Assembly: GCA_009837445.1 (NCBI GenBank)
Contig: VXTM01000020.1
Coordinates: 1-64,000, forward strand
Source: Acidimicrobiaceae bacterium
GTDB taxonomy: Bacteria; Actinomycetota; Acidimicrobiia; Acidimicrobiales; Aldehydirespiratoraceae
Length of the DNA stretch: 64,000 bases
Reading direction: 5' to 3'
This document shows, in pieces, positions 1-10,502 of this stretch. Numbering within the stretch: position 1 is the first letter of the stretch; each line of letters starts with the position of its first letter. Under the pieces are notes generated by a model that saw only the letters and a program-made list of their open reading frames with translations, searched no databases and was not told the origin of the DNA. Both the position numbers and the translations under genes were made by a program.

Positions 1-152
1 CCGACGCCCGCACTCGCTATGCGTCCGTCTCTTCCGTTTTCAAGAAGCAATCTCCCGCGAGCGGCCATTGCGAACCCGGGTGAGACCGGGAGGGTGGCGC
101 CGAGGGCACTGCAACCCGGCCGCGCCCGAAGGGCCCGACCGGGTGGCCGGTC

Positions 153-181
153 ACACTACCGTCAACGTCCAGCCCAGGCAA
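153..181 (-). promoter_or_regulatory. Putative promoter of a downstream rRNA operon
   Basis: On the minus strand, after tyrS, TTGCCT is followed by a 17-base spacer and TAGTGT, a good -35/-10 pair for a high-GC actinobacterium. The bases from here to position 1 carry no ORF on this strand. They include a GC-rich dyad and then a CTTGAAAACGG-type stretch that resembles the conserved leader of bacterial rRNA precursors. The rRNA gene itself would lie beyond the window, so this reading is inference. Confidence 0.4.
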
Positions 182-209
182 CCTCGCTCACGGGCGAGAT
201 TCGGAGCGG

Positions 210-1469
210 TTAGTCCACCACTAGGAGGTGGCGCTGGCGACGGCCTCGCTGGACCAGTGCATACCGGCCGTCGACCAGGGTGACCTGCTCGGACGGAGAC
301 CCCACACGCTGGCCGTTCACCCGGATCCCGCCCGACTTGATCGATCGGCGGGCGTCCGAGCGCGACGAGCACACCCCGGACAGGACCAGCGCGTCGACCA
401 CCGGCTCGTCGCCGGCGAGGTCCGGGGCCCCCACCACCGTCTCGGGCACGATTCCCCTCACGGCCTCGAGCCGGTCCACCGAGAGCTCCGTCTCCCCGAA
501 CAGCACCTCGGCCGCGAGGCGGGCCTGCTCGGTGGCCGCGGCGCCGTGCACCAGCGTGCAGACCTCGTCGGCCAGGGCCCGCTGGGCCCGGCGCTCGTGG
601 GGCGTGTCGCCGTGCTCGGCCATGATCCCGGCCACATCGGCCACCGGCAGAAGCGTGAGCTGCAGCAGCAGCCGCTCGACATCACGGTCGTCGGTGTTGA
701 CGAGGTACTGGTGCAGCTCGAAGGGCAGCGTCCGGCCGGGGTCGAGCCACACCGTGCCCTCAGCCGTCTTGCCGAACTTCTGGCCGTCGGCCCGGGTCAT
801 CAAGGGCCACGTGAGCCCGTGAGCTGCCCCTCCGCTGCGGCGGCGGACCAGGTCGATCCCCGCGGTGATGTTGCCCCACTGGTCGGAGCCGCCCACCTGG
901 AGGCGGCAGCCGTATTGCTCGAACTGCCACCAGTAGTCGAAGGCCTGCAGGAGCATGTAGCTGAACTCGGTGAAGGAGATGCCCTGTTCGCCGTCCATGC
1001 GGCTGCGCACCGAGTCCTTGGCCACCATCTGGTTGACGGTTATGTGCTTGCCCACGTCCCGCAGGAAGTCGAGCAGCGTCACGTCCCGGGTCCAGTCGTA
1101 GTTGTTGACGAGCCGGGCCGCGCTGTCGCCGGAGAAGTCGAACAGCGACTCGAGCTGGGCCTTGATGCCGGCCACGTTCGCCTGGAGCGTGGCCGCGTCG
1201 AGCAGGGTGCGCTCGTCGGAGCGGCCGCTCGGGTCGCCCACCATGCCGGTGGCCCCGCCCACCAGCGCCAGCGGGCGGTGCCCGGCGTCCTGGAAGCGGC
1301 GCAGCACCAACACCCCCACGAGATGCCCGACATGCAGGCTGTCGGCGCTGGGATCCATGCCGCAATAGAGGACGACTGGGCCGGCCCCCAGCAGTTCCCG
1401 CAGCGCAGCCTCGTCGGTGTGGTCGTGCACCAGCCCGCGGGCCCGCAGGTCGTCGAGCAGGTCAACCAT
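210..1469 (-). CDS. tyrS: Tyrosyl-tRNA synthetase
   Basis: This is a class I aminoacyl-tRNA synthetase that charges tRNA-Tyr in the cytoplasm. The HIGH motif appears as HVGH at residues 46-49 and the KMSKS loop as KFGKT at about 231-235. A C-terminal S4-like RNA-binding domain (VLSGVCSSRSDARRSIKSG region) closes the protein. The 419-residue length is normal for bacterial TyrRS. The ATG has no Shine-Dalgarno, but TAGGCT lies 8 bases upstream (1478-1483), suggesting a leaderless or near-leaderless mRNA. It is divergent from the penicillin-binding protein gene, with only 72 bases between them. Confidence 0.97.
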   Translation of the reverse strand: MVDLLDDLRARGLVHDHTDEAALRELLGAGPVVLYCGMDPSADSLHVGHLVGVLVLRRFQDAGHRPLALVGGATGMVGDPSGRSDERTLLDAATLQANVAGIKAQLESLFDFSGDSAARLVNNYDWTRDVTLLDFLRDVGKHITVNQMVAKDSVRSRMDGEQGISFTEFSYMLLQAFDYWWQFEQYGCRLQVGGSDQWGNITAGIDLVRRRSGGAAHGLTWPLMTRADGQKFGKTAEGTVWLDPGRTLPFELHQYLVNTDDRDVERLLLQLTLLPVADVAGIMAEHGDTPHERRAQRALADEVCTLVHGAAATEQARLAAEVLFGETELSVDRLEAVRGIVPETVVGAPDLAGDEPVVDALVLSGVCSSRSDARRSIKSGGIRVNGQRVGSPSEQVTLVDGRYALVQRGRRQRHLLVVD

Positions 1470-1541
1470 CGCAGCTCAGCCTACCGAGCACAGCCACGGG
1501 GTAAGGGTGGCTCGGCCTGCCCGGTCCACCACAATGAGACC

Positions 1542-3959
1542 GTGCGTTGGCGTCACGGGCTGACGGCGGCCGTGGTCGCCCTGTCGGTGCTGGTCGCGGG
1601 CTGCTCGGTCGAGCAGCGCGACATCACCTTCGACGTCGAGAAGCTGACCACCGCGCAGTCGTCGCGGATCTATGACCGCAACGGAGTGCTCATCACCGAG
1701 CTGCGGGGCGAGCAGCGCCGCACCGACGTAACCGACATCGCCCTCATCCCCGAAGTGGTGCGCAACGCGGTGGTCGCCATCGAGGACGAGCGCTTCTACG
1801 AGCACGACGGGGTCGACCTCAAGGCCATCCTGCGGGCGGCCCGCTCCAACGTGTCAGCGGGAGGCATCAGCCAGGGCGGCTCCACCATCACCCAGCAGTA
1901 CGTCGGCAACGTGTTCCTCGACCGGTCCGAGCAGACCGTGACCCGCAAGATCGAGGAGTTCTTCATGGCCCGACGCTTCGAGCAGTTCTTCACCAAAGAC
2001 TTCATCCTGCTGCGCTACCTGAACTGGGTGTACTTCGGCAACGGCGCCTACGGCATCGAGGCCGCGTCCCGCCAGTACTTCGGGGCCCCTGCCTGCGAGC
2101 TGGTGGCCACCGCGGCCGAGCGGGCCGCCGGGGTGTGCCTGAAGGTCACCGAGCTCACCCTGGAGCAGGCCGCGCTCCTTGCCGGGCTCATCCAGCGGCC
2201 CAGCGCCTTCGACCCGTACCGCAACCCCCAGGACGCCCGCCGGCGCCGCAACCTGGTGCTTGAGAGGATGCTGGCCAACGGCTACATCACCCCCGACGAG
2301 CATGATCGGGCCTTCGACGAGCCGATCGTGCTGATCGAGGACATCCCGCTGCTGGAGGAGCGCTACCCGGCGGCCCACTTCGTCGAGGACGTCAAGCAGT
2401 GGTTCCTCGACAACCCGGCGTTCGGGCCGACCCGCGAGTACCGCACCCAGCTCCTGTTCGAGGGGGGCCTCGACATCCACACCACCATCGACCTGGAGCT
2501 GCAGGCCAAGGCCGAGGCCGCCATCGAGGCGATCCTCCCCCACACCGAGTTCAATCCCGACGCGGCCGCGACCGTGCTGGGGGTGGGCGGCGCCGAAGAG
2601 GGCCATGTCCTGGCCATGGTCGGTGGCCGCGACTTCTTCGGCGACGACACCGACGCCAAGTTCAACCTGGCCAGCGGCAAGGGCCGCCAGGCCGGATCGG
2701 CCATGAAGCCGGTGGCCCTGGCCACCGCGCTCACCCGCGGCCTCTCGGTGACCAAGACCTTCGACGCGCCTGACGAGCTGGAGATCGACCGTCCCGACAT
2801 CTGCGGCCCGGTGTGGACCATCAGGGGCGGGCTCGGCTCGGAGCCCGAGGCTCCGGTGGAATCGAACCTGATCGAGGGCATGCGCCGCTCGATCAACACG
2901 GTGTACGCCCAGCTCATGGTGGACGTCCGCCCGGCCAATTTCGTGACCATGGCCGAGCGGCTCGGCCTCGAGCCGGGGCGGATCGCGCCGGTGTGTGCCG
3001 GGGTGCTGGGCACCGAGGATGTCAACACCGTCGAGCTGGCCACCATGTTCTCCACCTTCGCCCGGTCCGGGCGGCAGGCCGATCCGACGATGGTGACCAG
3101 CATCATCCAGCCCGACGGGACTGCGCTGTTCCGCCACCGTACCGATGACGTGGGTGTGCTCGATCCGTCGGTCGCCAACCAGATCACCTGGGTGCTCCAG
3201 GGCGTGATCACCTCCGGCACCGGGCACCGGGCGGCCATCGACCGGCCCGCGGCGGGCAAGACCGGCACCGCCCAGAACTACGCCGACGCGACCTTCGTCG
3301 GGTACACCCCTCAGCGGGCCGCCGCGGTATGGGTCGGCTTCCCCGACGCGCAGATCCCGATGGAGCCGCCCACCACCGACATCAGGGTGACGGGAGGCAC
3401 CTACCCGGCCCAGATCTGGCGGGAGATCATGATCGCGGCCCACGAGGGCATCGATGCCGTCGCCCTGCCCCCTCCCCCGCCGAGCGCACCCCCGCCGCCC
3501 ACGGAGCCGCCCCGGCTCGACTCCGTCGAGATTCCCTACCTGGTGGGCCGCGCCTGGGACGCAGAGCAGCTCACAGCCGAGTTGGACGAGCTGACGCTCG
3601 GCCTCGTCGCGGTGGAGGTCGAGACGGTGGAGTACGCGGAGGGGACGATCATGGGCCAGGCCCCGGCAGCCGGGTCGCTCCATAGGGGCGGGATCACGGT
3701 GACGGTGGAGGTGGCGGTGGCGCCCGATCTGCCGTCGGTGCTGTCCATGCCCGAGGTCGTGGGCCTCAACGAGGCCGAGGCCCGGCAGGTGCTGACCGCG
3801 GCCGGGCTGGGCGTGGAGGTGCACATCGAGACGTTCTTCGACGAGGAGGCCGAGCGGTTCGGCGGCGAACCCGGAGCGGTGTGGCGCCAGGCTCCCGCGG
3901 CTGGGGTGCCCGTCGAGCCGGGCGGGTCGGCACAGATATGGGTGAACCCCGACCAGTGA
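1542..3959 (+). CDS. Class A penicillin-binding protein with two PASTA domains
   Basis: A bifunctional peptidoglycan glycosyltransferase and DD-transpeptidase of about 805 residues. The GT51 domain shows EDERFYEHDG near residue 81 and GGSTITQQ near 112. The transpeptidase domain has the serine motif SAMK at 386, SIN at 450 and KTG at 573. A proline-rich linker (about 643-658) leads to two C-terminal PASTA domains. The ORF track extends this frame back to 228, but that part is antisense to tyrS. The in-frame GTG at 1542 starts a signal-like N-terminus. That N-terminus ends in VAGC at about residue 21, which looks like a lipobox and is unusual for this family. The stop overlaps the next gene's start. 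Confidence 0.93.
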   Translation: MRWRHGLTAAVVALSVLVAGCSVEQRDITFDVEKLTTAQSSRIYDRNGVLITELRGEQRRTDVTDIALIPEVVRNAVVAIEDERFYEHDGVDLKAILRAARSNVSAGGISQGGSTITQQYVGNVFLDRSEQTVTRKIEEFFMARRFEQFFTKDFILLRYLNWVYFGNGAYGIEAASRQYFGAPACELVATAAERAAGVCLKVTELTLEQAALLAGLIQRPSAFDPYRNPQDARRRRNLVLERMLANGYITPDEHDRAFDEPIVLIEDIPLLEERYPAAHFVEDVKQWFLDNPAFGPTREYRTQLLFEGGLDIHTTIDLELQAKAEAAIEAILPHTEFNPDAAATVLGVGGAEEGHVLAMVGGRDFFGDDTDAKFNLASGKGRQAGSAMKPVALATALTRGLSVTKTFDAPDELEIDRPDICGPVWTIRGGLGSEPEAPVESNLIEGMRRSINTVYAQLMVDVRPANFVTMAERLGLEPGRIAPVCAGVLGTEDVNTVELATMFSTFARSGRQADPTMVTSIIQPDGTALFRHRTDDVGVLDPSVANQITWVLQGVITSGTGHRAAIDRPAAGKTGTAQNYADATFVGYTPQRAAAVWVGFPDAQIPMEPPTTDIRVTGGTYPAQIWREIMIAAHEGIDAVALPPPPPSAPPPPTEPPRLDSVEIPYLVGRAWDAEQLTAELDELTLGLVAVEVETVEYAEGTIMGQAPAAGSLHRGGITVTVEVAVAPDLPSVLSMPEVVGLNEAEARQVLTAAGLGVEVHIETFFDEEAERFGGEPGAVWRQAPAAGVPVEPGGSAQIWVNPDQ

Positions 3960-4576
3960 CCACCAGCGAGCCGCCTCCTACTGACCCGGCCTCCGCCGGC
4001 GACGCCACCGAGGCGAACCCTCGCCGGAGCCGCCTGAGGCTGGCAGGCAAGTGGATGGGCGGACTGTTCGTGGCGGGGAGCTTCGTGTTCTGGGCGTGGG
4101 CCTTCTCGCCGTGGGCCCGCACCGAGAACCCCGGACGACTCGACGACCGGTCCTTCGTGGGGTGGGCCGACCAGCGCTGCGCCCGAGCCCAGACAGCTAT
4201 CGACGCCCTGCCGACCGCCCGCCAGGCGGCCTCGCGCGCCGAGCGGGCCGATCAGGTGGACCGGGCCACCGACGAGGTGGAAGCCCTGGTAGCCGACATC
4301 CGCCTGAGGGCCGAGGCCTCGCTGTCGGTGTCCACCGAAAGCGACGGACCGCCCGACACGGAACTGGTAGCCGCCTGGCTCGAGGACTGGGACGTGTACA
4401 TCTCTGACCGCCGCAGCCACTCGGAGAGGCTGCGCACCGCCAGCGAGGACACGCCCGACCGGGAGCTGCGCTTCCTGCTGTTGGACCTGACCGAGGGCAG
4501 CACCTACACCGAGCGCATGGACGGCTTCGCCCGCCTCAACAACATGGACAACTGCCAAGTCCCCGGCGACGTCTAG
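3956..4576 (+). CDS. Hypothetical membrane-anchored protein
   Basis: I do not recognise a family. The GTG start overlaps the PBP stop as GTGA, so it is probably translated with the PBP; an ATG at 3938 is an alternative start. The roughly 206-residue product has a Pro- and charge-rich N-terminus, then one transmembrane segment (about residues 31-52, rich in Phe, Trp and Gly). A largely helical, probably extracytoplasmic domain follows, containing two cysteines (in QRCAR and near the C-terminus) that could form a disulfide. The coupling suggests a cell-envelope role beside the PBP, but no function can be assigned. Confidence 0.75.
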   Translation: MTTSEPPPTDPASAGDATEANPRRSRLRLAGKWMGGLFVAGSFVFWAWAFSPWARTENPGRLDDRSFVGWADQRCARAQTAIDALPTARQAASRAERADQVDRATDEVEALVADIRLRAEASLSVSTESDGPPDTELVAAWLEDWDVYISDRRSHSERLRTASEDTPDRELRFLLLDLTEGSTYTERMDGFARLNNMDNCQVPGDV

Positions 4577-4582
4577 CCGGCG

Positions 4583-5170
4583 TTAGGGGCGGGAGAGGTC
4601 GGGCACTTCCGACACGTGGAAGCGCCAGGGGAGGTCGGATCCGCTGGTGAGGCCGATCCGGGTGGTGACGACTGGTTCTTGCGGGGGCGGCCGGCCGTCG
4701 TCGACGATGGTCACATCACGGTCTGCGGTGACCAGGTTGGCGCCGTCAAGGGCGCCGTCGATGCCGAGGGCCTGGGTGAGCTTGGCCGGGCCGCTGCACA
4801 GGTCGCGGTCCCTTCGGGCCGCGGGTCCTCGGGCTGCGTACATTGCATCGAGCCCGTCAAGCGGGGTCAGGGCGCGCAGCAGCACTGCCGCGGCCACCCC
4901 GTCGGTCTCAGCCACCACGTTGGCGCACCAGTGCATGCCGTAGGTGAAGTAGACGTACAAATGACCGGGAGGACCGAACATGGTGGCGTTGCGCCTGGTC
5001 TTGCCGCGGAAGCCGTGGCTGCCGGGGTCGTCGGCACCCCGGTAGGCCTCGACCTCGACGATGCGGCCGGCGCGGCCGTCGGGCGCCACCAGCACCTTGT
5101 TGAGCAGGTCGGGAGCGACCTCGAGCGCGCCGCGGGCGTAGAAGGCCCTATCCAGCGGCTTCGGGCTCAC
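4583..5170 (-). CDS. DNA-3-methyladenine glycosylase (AAG/MPG family)
   Basis: A base-excision repair glycosylase that removes alkylated purines. The protein (195 residues, normal for the family) carries the catalytic glutamate in EVEAYRG, the GSHGFRGKTRRNATMFG segment and the YVYFTYGMHWCANVV active-site region typical of AAG enzymes. The GTG start overlaps the argH stop (GTGA), so it is the last gene of the arginine operon, presumably through read-through rather than shared function. It converges on the membrane protein gene with only 6 bases between them. Confidence 0.93.
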   Translation of the reverse strand: MSPKPLDRAFYARGALEVAPDLLNKVLVAPDGRAGRIVEVEAYRGADDPGSHGFRGKTRRNATMFGPPGHLYVYFTYGMHWCANVVAETDGVAAAVLLRALTPLDGLDAMYAARGPAARRDRDLCSGPAKLTQALGIDGALDGANLVTADRDVTIVDDGRPPPQEPVVTTRIGLTSGSDLPWRFHVSEVPDLSRP

Positions 5171-6552
5171 CCGACGCGGGCCGTGTCGGCTTCAATCTGC
5201 TGCCGGAAGCGCTCCATCTGAGCGGCCACCGCCTCAGGACCGGCGGCCCCCGGCGTGTTGCGGCGCGCTGCCGACGCGCCCGGCTCCAGCAGCGCGGCCG
5301 CGTCGGGTCCGAGGCCCGGATCAGCGGCCACGAGATCGGCCAGCGACCCCTCACCGGCCAGGGAGCGCTTGACCAGATCACCAACGGTGGCGTGGGCCTC
5401 CCGGAACGGCGTCCCGGAGGCCACCAGCCACTCGGCCAGGTCGGTAGCCGCCGCGTACGGCGACGACGCGGCCGCGGCCATGCGGTCGGTGTCAAAGCGG
5501 GCGGTGGCCAGCAGCCCGTCGAGGGCCACCAGCGTCAGCGCCACGGTGTCGACCGCATCGAACAGCGGCTCCTTGTCCTCCTGGAGGTCCTTGGCGTAGG
5601 CCAGCGGTAGACCCTTGAGGGTGGCCAGCAGGCCGGCCAGGTGCCCGATCAGCCGTCCGGCCTTGGCCCGGGCCAGCTCAGCGACATCGGGGTTCTTCTT
5701 CTGGGGCATCATCGACGAGCCGGTGGCGAAGGCGTCGTCGAGCTCCACGAAGCCGAACTCCGACGACGTCCACAGCACCAGCTCCTCGCCCAGCCGGCTC
5801 AGGTGTACGCCCAGCATGGCCAGGGCGTAGAGGGCGTCGGCCACGAAGTCGCGGTCGGCCACCGCGTCGAGGCTGTTGTCGAACACCGCCCTGAAGCCCA
5901 GCTCGGCCGCGGTCCGCTCCGGATCGAGCGGCAGCGACGACCCCGCCAGCGCGCCCGCCCCCAGCGGCGACACGTCGGCCCGCCGGCGGGCCTCGGCCAG
6001 CCGGTCGACGTCGCGGGCCAGGGCCCAGCCGTGGGCCAGCAGATGGTGGGCCAGCAGCACCGGTTGAGCCTGCTGGAGATGGGTGTAGCCGGGCAGCAGC
6101 GCCCCTCCGGCCTCGGCGGCCCGGTTCAGCAGCGTGGCCTGCAGGCCCAGCACTGCCCGGGCGACGTCACCCAGCGCGGCCCGGGTCCACAGCCGCAGGT
6201 CGGCGGCCACCTGGTCGTTGCGGCTGCGGCCCGTGTGGAGCTTCGCCCCGGCCGGGGTGATCTCGGTGACCCGCCGCTCCACCGCGGTGTGGATGTCCTC
6301 GTCGCCGGGCGCGGCCACGAAGGCGCCCCCGGCCATCTCGGCCTCGACGGTGTCGAGCGCGGCACAGATCGAGTCCCGCTCGGACTCGGTGATCAGGCCG
6401 ACCTCGGCCAGCATGGCCGCGTGGGCGCGCGACCCCGCGATGTCCTCGCGGAACATCCTGCGATCGAAGCCGAGGCTGTCGTTGAGGGCCCGCAGCGCGG
6501 CGGCGGGATCCCCGTCGAACCGCCCGTGCCAGAGAGTCGCTGAATCGTCCAC
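5167..6552 (-). CDS. argH: Argininosuccinate lyase
   Basis: Last step of arginine synthesis: cleaves argininosuccinate to arginine and fumarate. The fumarase/aspartase superfamily signature SSMMPQKKNPD is present, and the conserved N-terminal LWHGRF follows the start closely. The ORF track begins at a TTG (6558), but a GGGGG Shine-Dalgarno sits 6 bases before the GTG at 6552, so I prefer that start (461 residues). It follows argG after about 10 bases and overlaps the glycosylase gene. Confidence 0.96.
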   Translation of the reverse strand: MDDSATLWHGRFDGDPAAALRALNDSLGFDRRMFREDIAGSRAHAAMLAEVGLITESERDSICAALDTVEAEMAGGAFVAAPGDEDIHTAVERRVTEITPAGAKLHTGRSRNDQVAADLRLWTRAALGDVARAVLGLQATLLNRAAEAGGALLPGYTHLQQAQPVLLAHHLLAHGWALARDVDRLAEARRRADVSPLGAGALAGSSLPLDPERTAAELGFRAVFDNSLDAVADRDFVADALYALAMLGVHLSRLGEELVLWTSSEFGFVELDDAFATGSSMMPQKKNPDVAELARAKAGRLIGHLAGLLATLKGLPLAYAKDLQEDKEPLFDAVDTVALTLVALDGLLATARFDTDRMAAAASSPYAAATDLAEWLVASGTPFREAHATVGDLVKRSLAGEGSLADLVAADPGLGPDAAALLEPGASAARRNTPGAAGPEAVAAQMERFRQQIEADTARVG

Positions 6553-6562
6553 CGTCAACCCC

Positions 6563-7822
<1,260 letters not shown>

Positions 7823-7851
7823 CTGATTCCTTCTTCCAACCTCGTCCTGTG

Positions 7852-8319
7852 CTACCGGCCCAAACCGGCCAGGTTCCTCAGGCGTTCCGCCAGATCCGAT
7901 CCCGGGGTCCCGTCGGTGGCCACCACGATCAGCGAGTCGTCGCCGGCGACGGTGCCGAGCACCTCGGGCAGGCCGGCCCGGTCGAGGGCGGACGCAACCA
8001 CATGGGCCGAGCCCGGCGGCGTGCGCACCACCGCCAGGTTCCCCGACGAGCCGATGTCGGCCACCCAGTCGCCCATCACCCTGCGGAGATGCTCCTCCGG
8101 CGCGATGCGCTCCGTCGGGTGCTCCGGGATGGCGTACACGGTGCTGCCCCCCGGCACCCGTACCTTCACCGCGCCCAAGCCATCGAGATCGCGCGACACG
8201 GTGGCCCGGGTGGCGGTGACACCCGAGTCCGACAGCAGGTCGACGAGCTGCTGCTGGCTCACCACCGCGTGCTCGGCGAGCAGCTGGACGATTAGGTGCT
8301 GGCGGCTGGTCTTGCTCAC
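7852..8319 (-). CDS. argR: Arginine repressor
   Basis: An arginine-responsive hexameric repressor. The N-terminal winged-helix domain is visible ([24 protein letters not shown]). The C-terminal oligomerisation and arginine-binding domain contains [16 protein letters not shown]. The ORF track start at 8400 would lie deep inside argF. The GTG at 8319, 8 bases after the argF stop, gives a normal 155-residue ArgR. Its likely target is the dyad upstream of argC (13737-13754), which makes the operon autoregulated. Confidence 0.95.
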   Translation of the reverse strand: MSKTSRQHLIVQLLAEHAVVSQQQLVDLLSDSGVTATRATVSRDLDGLGAVKVRVPGGSTVYAIPEHPTERIAPEEHLRRVMGDWVADIGSSGNLAVVRTPPGSAHVVASALDRAGLPEVLGTVAGDDSLIVVATDGTPGSDLAERLRNLAGLGR

Positions 8320-8327
8320 GGCTGGAC

Positions 8328-9221
8328 TCAACTCGCCTGTTCCATCAGCCACAGCAGCAGGCCCCTGGCCGCGTGCATCCGGTTGGCGGCCTGCGGCCAC
8401 ACCCGGCTGCGGGGACCGTCGATCACGCTGGCCTCCACCTCCTCGCCGCGGTGGGCGGGCAGGCAGTGCAGGAATATTGCGCCGGGCGCGGCCCGGGCCA
8501 TGAGGGCCCGATTGACGGTGAACCCGGCGAAGTCCTGGCGGCGCTTGGCGGCCTCCTCCTCCTGGCCCATCGAGGCCCAGACGTCGGTGTAGACCACGTC
8601 GGCTCCCGCCACCGCCTCGGCCGGCTTGCTCACCTGCACCGGCTCGCAGCCGCGGCGGCGCATCGGCCGCAGGTCGGACTCGCCGAAGCCGTATCCCTCC
8701 GGGCTGGCGATCCGCAGCGCGATGCCCGACAGGCCGGCAGCGAAGGCCAGCGAGCGGGCCATGTTGTTGGCGTCGCCGACGTAGGCCAGCGTCAAACCCT
8801 CAAGATGACCGAGCTCGGCCCTGATAGTCAGCAGGTCGGCCACAGCCTGGGTGGGATGGGCTTGATCGCTGAGCAGGTTGACGATCGGCACGTCGCTCAC
8901 CTTCGCCATCCTCTCCACCGTGCTGTGGGCGAACACCCGCGCCCCGATGACCGCGCTGTAGCAGGCCAGGGTGCGGGTGACGTCCTCGACGCTCTCGCGC
9001 TCGTCCAGGCCGACCTCGGCCGGCCCGATGTACACCGGGTGCCCGCCCAGCTGCACCACGGCCATCTCGGTGGCACTGCGGGTACGGGCCGAGGGCTTCT
9101 CGAACAGCAGCGCCGCGCCCTTGCCCGCCAGCACGTGCGGCGGGTTCGGGTCGGCAGCCAGGTTGAGGATCCGTGCGAGCTCACTGGGCTGCAGGTTGTC
9201 TGCATCTAGGAAATGGCGCAT
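8328..9221 (-). CDS. argF: Ornithine carbamoyltransferase
   Basis: Makes citrulline from ornithine and carbamoyl phosphate. The carbamoyl-phosphate motif appears as PSARTR, and [28 protein letters not shown] and [10 protein letters not shown] are all present, which sets it apart from the aspartate enzyme encoded by pyrB. The ATG at 9221 has a GGGAG Shine-Dalgarno and follows the argD stop by 2 bases (TGAAAATG); the longer track start at 9263 lies inside argD. The product is 297 residues. Confidence 0.97.
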   Translation of the reverse strand: MRHFLDADNLQPSELARILNLAADPNPPHVLAGKGAALLFEKPSARTRSATEMAVVQLGGHPVYIGPAEVGLDERESVEDVTRTLACYSAVIGARVFAHSTVERMAKVSDVPIVNLLSDQAHPTQAVADLLTIRAELGHLEGLTLAYVGDANNMARSLAFAAGLSGIALRIASPEGYGFGESDLRPMRRRGCEPVQVSKPAEAVAGADVVYTDVWASMGQEEEAAKRRQDFAGFTVNRALMARAAPGAIFLHCLPAHRGEEVEASVIDGPRSRVWPQAANRMHAARGLLLWLMEQAS

Positions 9222-9223
9222 TT

Positions 9224-10411
9224 TCAACTCCCTTGTTTGATTGCTTCGGCGAGGATGGAACATCCCTCGGCGAGTTGCTCGACCGAGACCACGAACGGCG
9301 GCGCCAGCCGCAGCGCGGTCGGGGTCACCCCGTTGACGACCAGGCCCCCCTCCAGGCAGGCCGCCGCGATGTCCTTGGCCGAGCGTCCCGCCCTGGCCTC
9401 CTCGGACAGTTCGGCGGCCAGCAGCAGGCCGCGACCCCTGACCGCGGTGACGCCGTCAAGGCTCTCCAGCTGCCCGGTCAGCGCGGCCCCGAGGCGGCCG
9501 GCCACCGCCGGCGCGTCCATGGCCTGCAGCTCGGTGAGCACGGCCCGCACCGCGGCCAGCGCCAGCGGCTGGCCCGCGAAGGTGGAGCCGTGGTCGCCGG
9601 GTCCGAAGGCGGCCGCGACCTCGGCCCGGGCCCACACCGCGCCCACCGGCACCCCGTTGCCGAGCGCCTTGGCCATGGTCACGATGTCGGGCTGCACCCC
9701 GGCGTGCTGGTAGCCGAACCACTGGCCGGTTCGGGCCAGTCCGGTCTGGATCTCGTCCAGCACGAGCAGGAGGCCGCGCTCGTCGCACACCTCGCGCACG
9801 GCCCGCAGGTACCCGTCTCCGGCCGGGATCACGCCGCCTTCGCCCTGCACCGACTCCAGCACGACCGCGCCGACCGAGGGGTCGAGCGCAGCCACAAGGG
9901 CGTCGATGTCGTCGAAGGGCACATGACGGAAGCCGTCCGGCATCGGCTGGAAGGGCTCGTGCTTGTCGGGCTGGCCGGTGGCGGCCAGCGCGGCCAGCGT
10001 GCGGCCGTGGAACGATCCGTAGGCGCTCACCACCGCGTGCCGGCCCCTGCCGGAGTGCTTGCGAGCCAGCTTGAGAGCGGCCTCCACCGCCTCCGCGCCC
10101 GAGTTCTGGAAAAGGATCCGGCCGGGTTCGGCGTCGCCTCCGGGCCCGGACCGGATCAGCCGGTCGAGCGTCTCCACCACCTCGGCCGTCGGCTCGTTGG
10201 CGAACAGGTTGGAGGTGTGGATCAGCGTCGACGCCTGGGCGGCGACCGCGGCGGTCACCGCTGGGTGGGCGTGGCCCAGCCCTGTGACGGCCAGGCCGCA
10301 CAGGAAGTCGAGGTAGCGCCGGCCGCGGTCGTCCCACAGCTCGGCGCCCTCGCCCCGCACGAACGTAACCGGCGGGGTCCCGTAGTTGTTCATCAGCGCA
10401 GCCCTGCTCAT
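9224..10411 (-). CDS. argD: Acetylornithine aminotransferase
   Basis: A PLP-dependent class III aminotransferase converting N-acetylglutamate semialdehyde to N-acetylornithine. Visible motifs are the substrate region LDFLCGLAVTGLGHAHP, the PLP-phosphate GAEAVEAALKLARK segment, the LVLDEIQTGLARTG stretch and the lysine-bearing KALGNGVPVGA loop. The ATG at 10411 has a strong GGAGG Shine-Dalgarno. The 60 extra codons' worth of track ORF upstream come from an intergenic repeat, not from coding sequence. The product is 395 residues. Confidence 0.96.
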   Translation of the reverse strand: MSRAALMNNYGTPPVTFVRGEGAELWDDRGRRYLDFLCGLAVTGLGHAHPAVTAAVAAQASTLIHTSNLFANEPTAEVVETLDRLIRSGPGGDAEPGRILFQNSGAEAVEAALKLARKHSGRGRHAVVSAYGSFHGRTLAALAATGQPDKHEPFQPMPDGFRHVPFDDIDALVAALDPSVGAVVLESVQGEGGVIPAGDGYLRAVREVCDERGLLLVLDEIQTGLARTGQWFGYQHAGVQPDIVTMAKALGNGVPVGAVWARAEVAAAFGPGDHGSTFAGQPLALAAVRAVLTELQAMDAPAVAGRLGAALTGQLESLDGVTAVRGRGLLLAAELSEEARAGRSAKDIAAACLEGGLVVNGVTPTALRLAPPFVVSVEQLAEGCSILAEAIKQGS

Positions 10412-10419
10412 GGCCGCTC

Positions 10420-10491
10420 CTCCGCGTTTCTCCCGCTCTTGCTCGCTGCGCTCACGGGCCGCTCGGGCCACGGCCTCGCTCCGCGTTTCTC
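10420..10491 (-). repeat. Intergenic repeat, copy A, bounded by 13-base direct repeats
   Basis: The 50 bases 10431-10480, read on the minus strand, match 53331-53380 on the plus strand at 47 of 50 positions, with the first 38 identical. Copy A fills most of the argB-argD gap. It is flanked by two perfect copies of CTCCGCGTTTCTC (10420-10432 and 10479-10491). There is no coding function. It looks like a small dispersed element. Confidence 0.75.
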
Positions 10492-10502
10492 GAAGATTCC
10501 CA

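Noticed and set aside
116-150. GC-rich dyad after tyrS as a Rho-independent terminator
   Set aside because: The CCGGCC/GGCCGG stem has no following T-run and overlaps the predicted rRNA operon start, so I did not call it a terminator.
228-1541. N-terminal 438 residues of the 1243-aa plus-strand ORF
   Set aside because: It runs antisense through tyrS, has no domain signature, and the real PBP N-terminus with its signal sequence starts at the GTG at 1542.
1854-3824. 656-aa minus-strand ORF
   Set aside because: It is antisense to the PBP gene; the protein is His/Gly/Arg-rich low-complexity sequence typical of shadow frames in GC-rich DNA.
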